Source of the DNA: Mesorhizobium ciceri WSM4083
GTDB taxonomy: Bacteria; Pseudomonadota; Alphaproteobacteria; Rhizobiales; Rhizobiaceae
Assembly (NCBI RefSeq): GCF_000519305.1
Contig: NZ_JAFG01000005.1
Coordinates: 62,190 to 126,189 of the forward strand
Length of the DNA stretch: 64,000 bases
Reading direction: 5' to 3'
The translations under genes were made by a program, and so were the position numbers. Positions 60,696-64,000 of the stretch are shown here, piece after piece. Within the stretch, counting starts at the first letter, position 1, and every line of letters starts with the position of its first letter. The notes below the pieces were generated by a model, which did not search any database, had not been told where the DNA came from, and saw nothing but the letters and a program-made list of their open reading frames with translations.

Positions 60696-61331
60696 TCAGT
60701 GACTGCCGCTTGAAGCCCGGGCATAGGCTCCCTGATAACGGTTCTCCTGGATGCTCTGCATGATCTCGGCCTCACGGGCTTCCTGCGCCCGGACGGCGGC
60801 CAGCAAGGCCGCAGCACCGTCGATTGGAAATGCCACGACGCCATCCTCGTCGCCGACGACGATGTCGCCTGGACCGACGACCATGCCGCCTATGCAGACG
60901 GGAACATTGATGGCTCCCGGACCATCCTTGTAGGGTCCGAGATGGATGGCCGACCGCGCGAAGCATGGAAACGGACTGCGGCCGATGGCACCGGCATCGC
61001 GAATGGCGCCGTCGATGACAATGCCAGCGGCGCCGCGCGACGCCGCGACACTTGTCATGATCTCGCCGACCAGCGCGCGTCCTTCATACCCGCCGCCATC
61101 GACGACGATGACGTCGCCGGGCTGCAACAGATCGAGCGCACGATGGATGAACTGGTTGTCGCCGGGGCGGGTCCTGACCGTCAGCGCCCTCCCCGCCATG
61201 ACGCCGCCCACCCGGTGAAATGGCCGCAACCCGACAGCCCCCGGGACACGGGCGAGATTGTCGCTGATCAACGGCGTCGCCAGAGCGCGGAACGCGTCGA
61301 TCAGTTCGCTTTCCTGTGATCCATCCGCCAT
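60696..61331 (-). CDS. RraA-family protein (HMG/CHA aldolase-like)
   Basis: 211-aa RraA-fold protein, a family that includes class II 4-hydroxy-4-methyl-2-oxoglutarate/oxaloacetate decarboxylating aldolases and RNase E regulators. The metal and substrate motif is GIVIDGAIRDAGAI (Arg-Asp conserved), with VGEIMTSVAASRGAAG before it and VVPGD-like VVGPGDIVVGDEDGVVAFP after. ATG 61331 follows GGGGAG at 8 bases. Its place near the transporter makes an aldolase or oxo-acid role more likely than RNase control. Confidence 0.85.
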   Translation of the reverse strand: MADGSQESELIDAFRALATPLISDNLARVPGAVGLRPFHRVGGVMAGRALTVRTRPGDNQFIHRALDLLQPGDVIVVDGGGYEGRALVGEIMTSVAASRGAAGIVIDGAIRDAGAIGRSPFPCFARSAIHLGPYKDGPGAINVPVCIGGMVVGPGDIVVGDEDGVVAFPIDGAAALLAAVRAQEAREAEIMQSIQENRYQGAYARASSGSH

Positions 61332-61568
61332 CGTCTGCACTCCCCGTCGTCGGCACCTTTATGAATATAGTATCCAATCACAATTAATTCAGCGGAGTCA
61401 ACCGGCTTGCGCGGGTTGGCAGAAAAAAGCCAAAGCAGTCCATAAACGCCGCCTCTTGGGCAAACATGACCGCAAAGCCCACCCGTCCGGGCTTGCAATG
61501 TCGGCAAAGTTCAAGATAGATTGGATAACATATCCATAAATGCCATGATTGCAAAAAGGGAATTGGCT

Positions 61569-62345
61569 GTGAAGCACGCAGGAAAAGTCGTGATCGTCAC
61601 CGGGGCGGCACAAGGGCTGGGCCTTGCCTGCGCCGAGCGCTTTCATGCCGATGGCGCCAAGGTGGTGCTTGTCGACGTGCAGGCCGATCGCGGGCGCGAG
61701 CATGCCGAACGCCTTGGCGAGCGCGCCGTCTGGCTATCCGCCGACCTTTCCGAAATCAACAGGGACATGGCCGACGGCATCATTGCCAAGGCCATGCAAA
61801 GCTTCGGCGGTGTCGACGTCCTCATCAACAATGCCGGCATCATCCATCTGGACGATTTCGTCGACTTCCCCGAGGAAGCCTTCGACCTGGTTCAGCGCGT
61901 CAATCTCAAGGCGCCCTTCCTACTCGGACAGGCCGCGGCAAGGGCCATGATCGCGCAGGGACGCGGCGGCTCGATTATCAACATGTCGTCGATCAATGCC
62001 ATTCTGGCCATTCCCAATTCGGTCGCCTATGCCGTTTCCAAGGGTGGAATCAAGCAATTGACGGCGGTGATGGCCGTCGGATTGATCCCGCATAATATCC
62101 GCGTCAACGCCATCGGCCCCGGCACCATCCTGACCGACATGGTCAAGAGTTCGGTCATGGCCAACGAAGCGCAGCGCCAGACCATCCTGTCGCGCACGCC
62201 GAGCGGCCGCTGTGGCGAACCTTCGGAGATCGCCAGCGTCGCATCCTTCCTGGCCAGCGACGACGCTTCCTACATCGTCGGCCAGACCATCTATCCCGAT
62301 GGCGGTCGCCTGATCCTGAACTATACGGTGCCGGTGAAGGACTGA
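61569..62345 (+). CDS. SDR-family oxidoreductase
   Basis: 258-aa NAD(P)-dependent dehydrogenase: VTGAAQGLGLA, NNAGI, catalytic Ser in NMSSINAI and YAVSKGG (Tyr-x3-Lys). The GTG at 61569 follows AAGGGA at 8 bases and gives the normal family N-terminus (KHAGKVVIVTGAA); the ATG at 61521 adds 16 unrelated residues. It is divergent from the RraA-family gene. The substrate is unknown. Confidence 0.9.
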   Translation: MKHAGKVVIVTGAAQGLGLACAERFHADGAKVVLVDVQADRGREHAERLGERAVWLSADLSEINRDMADGIIAKAMQSFGGVDVLINNAGIIHLDDFVDFPEEAFDLVQRVNLKAPFLLGQAAARAMIAQGRGGSIINMSSINAILAIPNSVAYAVSKGGIKQLTAVMAVGLIPHNIRVNAIGPGTILTDMVKSSVMANEAQRQTILSRTPSGRCGEPSEIASVASFLASDDASYIVGQTIYPDGGRLILNYTVPVKD

Positions 62346-62351
62346 CCGCCC

Positions 62352-63014
62352 ATGGTTGTCGGCACCCCCCACATCAGCCTTGCGGGATCGGGCGCGCTGC
62401 TGCTCGATGGCGCGCAGGGCGCCTTTAATGATACCACCCAGGAACTGGTCTGGGCGGTAGCGAACGCCGCGTTGACCCTCGAAGGGGTGTGCGAGGCCGT
62501 TCCCGGCATGAACAACCTGCTCATAGTATTCGACCCGCTCGCCACGGATGCACCAAGCCTCAGCGAGCAGCTGAAGTCACTATGGGCCAGCACAGACGCC
62601 CACGCGGTTGCCGGCACGCATCATACCATTCCCGTTCACTATGGCGGCGCGCGTGGCGAGGATCTCGCCGGCTGGGCCACGCATTGCGGCCTGTCTGTCG
62701 ACGAGACCGTCAGGCACCACGCGGCGGCCACCTATACCGTCGCCGCCATCGGCGCCATGCCGGGCTTTCCCTATCTGTCCGGTCTCGACCCGCGGCTTGC
62801 CTGGGCAAGGCGCAGCACGCCTCGCCTCAAAGTCACTGAGGGCGCCGTCATCATTGCTGGCGCGCAGGCGGGTATCATGCCGATGACTGCGCCGTCCGGC
62901 TGGCACATCATCGGCCATACCGACGTGAAGCTGTTCAAGGCCGAAGCGGAATTGCCCGTGCTGCTCAGGCCCGGAGACAAAATCCGATTCGCAATCGCAG
63001 GGATCGAGGCATGA
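62352..63014 (+). CDS. pxpB: 5-oxoprolinase subunit B-like/KipI-type protein
   Basis: 220-aa protein of the PxpB/KipI family (allophanate hydrolase subunit 1-like). YTVAAIGAMPGFPYLSGLDPRLAWARRSTPRLKV is the family hallmark, and HHTIPVHYGGARGEDL an earlier one. PxpB acts with PxpA and PxpC in ATP-dependent ring opening of 5-oxoproline; related complexes act on other cyclic amides or urea derivatives. Stop overlaps the next gene by 4 bases. Confidence 0.88.
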   Translation: MVVGTPHISLAGSGALLLDGAQGAFNDTTQELVWAVANAALTLEGVCEAVPGMNNLLIVFDPLATDAPSLSEQLKSLWASTDAHAVAGTHHTIPVHYGGARGEDLAGWATHCGLSVDETVRHHAAATYTVAAIGAMPGFPYLSGLDPRLAWARRSTPRLKVTEGAVIIAGAQAGIMPMTAPSGWHIIGHTDVKLFKAEAELPVLLRPGDKIRFAIAGIEA

Positions 63015-63991
63015 TCGAGATCCTCACCACCGGCCTGCCGAACACGGTCCAGGATCTCGGCCGGCCTGGTCATCTGGCGCTGGGGGTCAGCCATGGCGGC
63101 GCCATGGACAGGCAGGCGCTGGCGATCGCCAATCTCATGCTGGGCAATGACCCCTCGGCTGCCGGGATCGAGGTCGCGCTTCATCCGTTCCGGCTGCGCG
63201 CGCACATCGACACCGCCGTCGCCGTCACCGGCGCGGAATGCGCCGTCAGCGTCGGCGATCGGCCCTGCCCGCCCTGGTGGGCCATGACGATCCGCGCCGG
63301 CGAGACCCTAGTCCTCGAAGCACCGCGGGTCGGTGCGCGTTCCTATATCGCCTTTGCCGGCGGGCTCGATCTGCCTTCCGTCATGGGGTCGCGCGCGACG
63401 GATGTGAAAGGTGGTTTCGGCGGGTTTGCTGGACGCGGCCTGTCGCGCGGCGACCGGCTTGCGCTCAACCCTGCGCAATGCCGGCTTCCCGCGGGCGGCA
63501 TCGGCGCAGCGCTGGAGGAGCGACGGGGCGCGGCGGACGGCGCGGCCTCGGCAATCGAATTGCGGGTTCTGCCGGCCGCCGAGTTCGACGCCTTCACGCC
63601 GGAGGCCCAGGCGGCTTTCACCGGCAGCGAATGGAGCATCACCAACGACGCCAACCGCATGGGATACCGCCTTTCCGGGGAGACGCTTTCCCTCCTCTCG
63701 CCGCTGGAATTGCTGTCCCACGGGATCGTACCGGGCACCGTCCAGGTGCCGCCGTCCGGCCAGCCGATCATCCAGCTGGCCGATGCCAACACCTGCGGCG
63801 GCTATCCGAAGATCGCTACGGTGATCGAAGCCGACCTCTGGCGGCTGGCGCAAGCGCCGGTCGGCGCGCGCCTGCGGTTCTCGCCGGTCTCGATAGAAGC
63901 GTCGACGGCAGCGCTTCGCGCGAACCGGCAGCAACGTCGCGACTTTATCGCCGCCCGAAACCTCATGGCCGGCGAGCAGAGGGCTCCATGA
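63011..63991 (+). CDS. pxpC: 5-oxoprolinase subunit C-like/biotin-dependent carboxyltransferase family protein
   Basis: 326-aa protein of the PxpC/KipA (allophanate hydrolase subunit 2-like) family. It opens with MIEILTTGLPNTVQDLGRPGHLALGVSHGGAMDRQALAIANLMLGND, the diagnostic start. SNDANRMGYRLSGE-like TNDANRMGYRLSGETL and the ELLSHGIVPGTVQVPPSGQPIIQLADANTCGGYPKIATV segment are conserved. Pairs with pxpB. Confidence 0.9.
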   Translation: MIEILTTGLPNTVQDLGRPGHLALGVSHGGAMDRQALAIANLMLGNDPSAAGIEVALHPFRLRAHIDTAVAVTGAECAVSVGDRPCPPWWAMTIRAGETLVLEAPRVGARSYIAFAGGLDLPSVMGSRATDVKGGFGGFAGRGLSRGDRLALNPAQCRLPAGGIGAALEERRGAADGAASAIELRVLPAAEFDAFTPEAQAAFTGSEWSITNDANRMGYRLSGETLSLLSPLELLSHGIVPGTVQVPPSGQPIIQLADANTCGGYPKIATVIEADLWRLAQAPVGARLRFSPVSIEASTAALRANRQQRRDFIAARNLMAGEQRAP

Positions 63992-64000
63992 AAATTCGTC
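63988..64000 (+). CDS. Start of next operon gene, cut by window edge
   Basis: ATG at 63988 overlaps the pxpC stop by 4 bases (ATGA) and reads M-K-I-R before the window ends. Its neighbours predict PxpA (LamB/YcsF) or a biotin carboxylase or carrier subunit, but four codons cannot decide. Confidence 0.5.

Noticed and set aside
1..64000. CRISPR arrays
   Set aside because: No regularly spaced short direct repeats or cas genes were seen.

Overview
The window looks like a chromosomal segment of a Mesorhizobium-like alphaproteobacterium (Hyphomicrobiales). The evidence is high GC, the gene order metG-holB-tmk-dacA-rlpA (read on the minus strand), a Rhizobiales-type intergenic palindrome, and two rhizobial-style catabolic or transport clusters. 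I assign the genus by pattern recognition only, not by a search.

Left host region (1-17876): the 3' part of a molybdenum hydroxylase gene; a fused HAD phosphatase/P-loop ATPase; a small stress-type set (DUF892 ferritin-like protein, 49-aa membrane protein, SDR dehydrogenase); a TetR regulator divergent from an exported RidA protein, with perfect inverted repeats between them; a broken TrmH methyltransferase; a GNAT protein; then a minus-strand block of housekeeping genes (MBL hydrolase, TatD, MetG, HolB, Tmk, DacA, RlpA). It ends with tRNA-Ser(UGA).

Prophage (17863-55549, about 37.7 kb): a tailed-phage prophage integrated at the 3' end of tRNA-Ser. The 14-bp att core CACTTCCTCCGCCA occurs at both ends, and a P4-type tyrosine integrase lies beside attR. 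The left arm (17970-25945) is an accessory region of small, mostly unknown genes: a sigma-like protein, a Tat-exported protein, an XRE regulator with two palindromic operators, an NTF2-like protein, an ATP-dependent DNA ligase and several small zinc-finger or membrane proteins. The rest reads leftward on the minus strand as phage early genes, terminase small and large subunits, tail fibre, lysis cassette (GH108 endolysin, holin candidates, spanin pair), P22-like portal, second fibre, scaffold, capsid, decoration protein, adaptor, tail hub, S74-domain protein and two large ejection-type proteins. Plus-strand 'moron' genes interrupt this programme at 43026-44327 and 47365-48291. A conserved 20-bp element occurs three times, each time just upstream of one minus-strand late module (47226, 42886 and 38246). 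It is the best candidate for an undescribed late-promoter or operator of this phage.

Right host region (55550-64000): a branched-chain amino-acid-type ABC transporter (livF, livG, livM, livH and a periplasmic binding protein), an RraA-family protein, and a divergent set with an SDR dehydrogenase and the two PxpB/PxpC (KipI/KipA-like) subunits. A further gene begins at the window edge. This looks like uptake plus breakdown of an amide or lactam-type or oxo-acid substrate, but the substrate cannot be read from the sequence.
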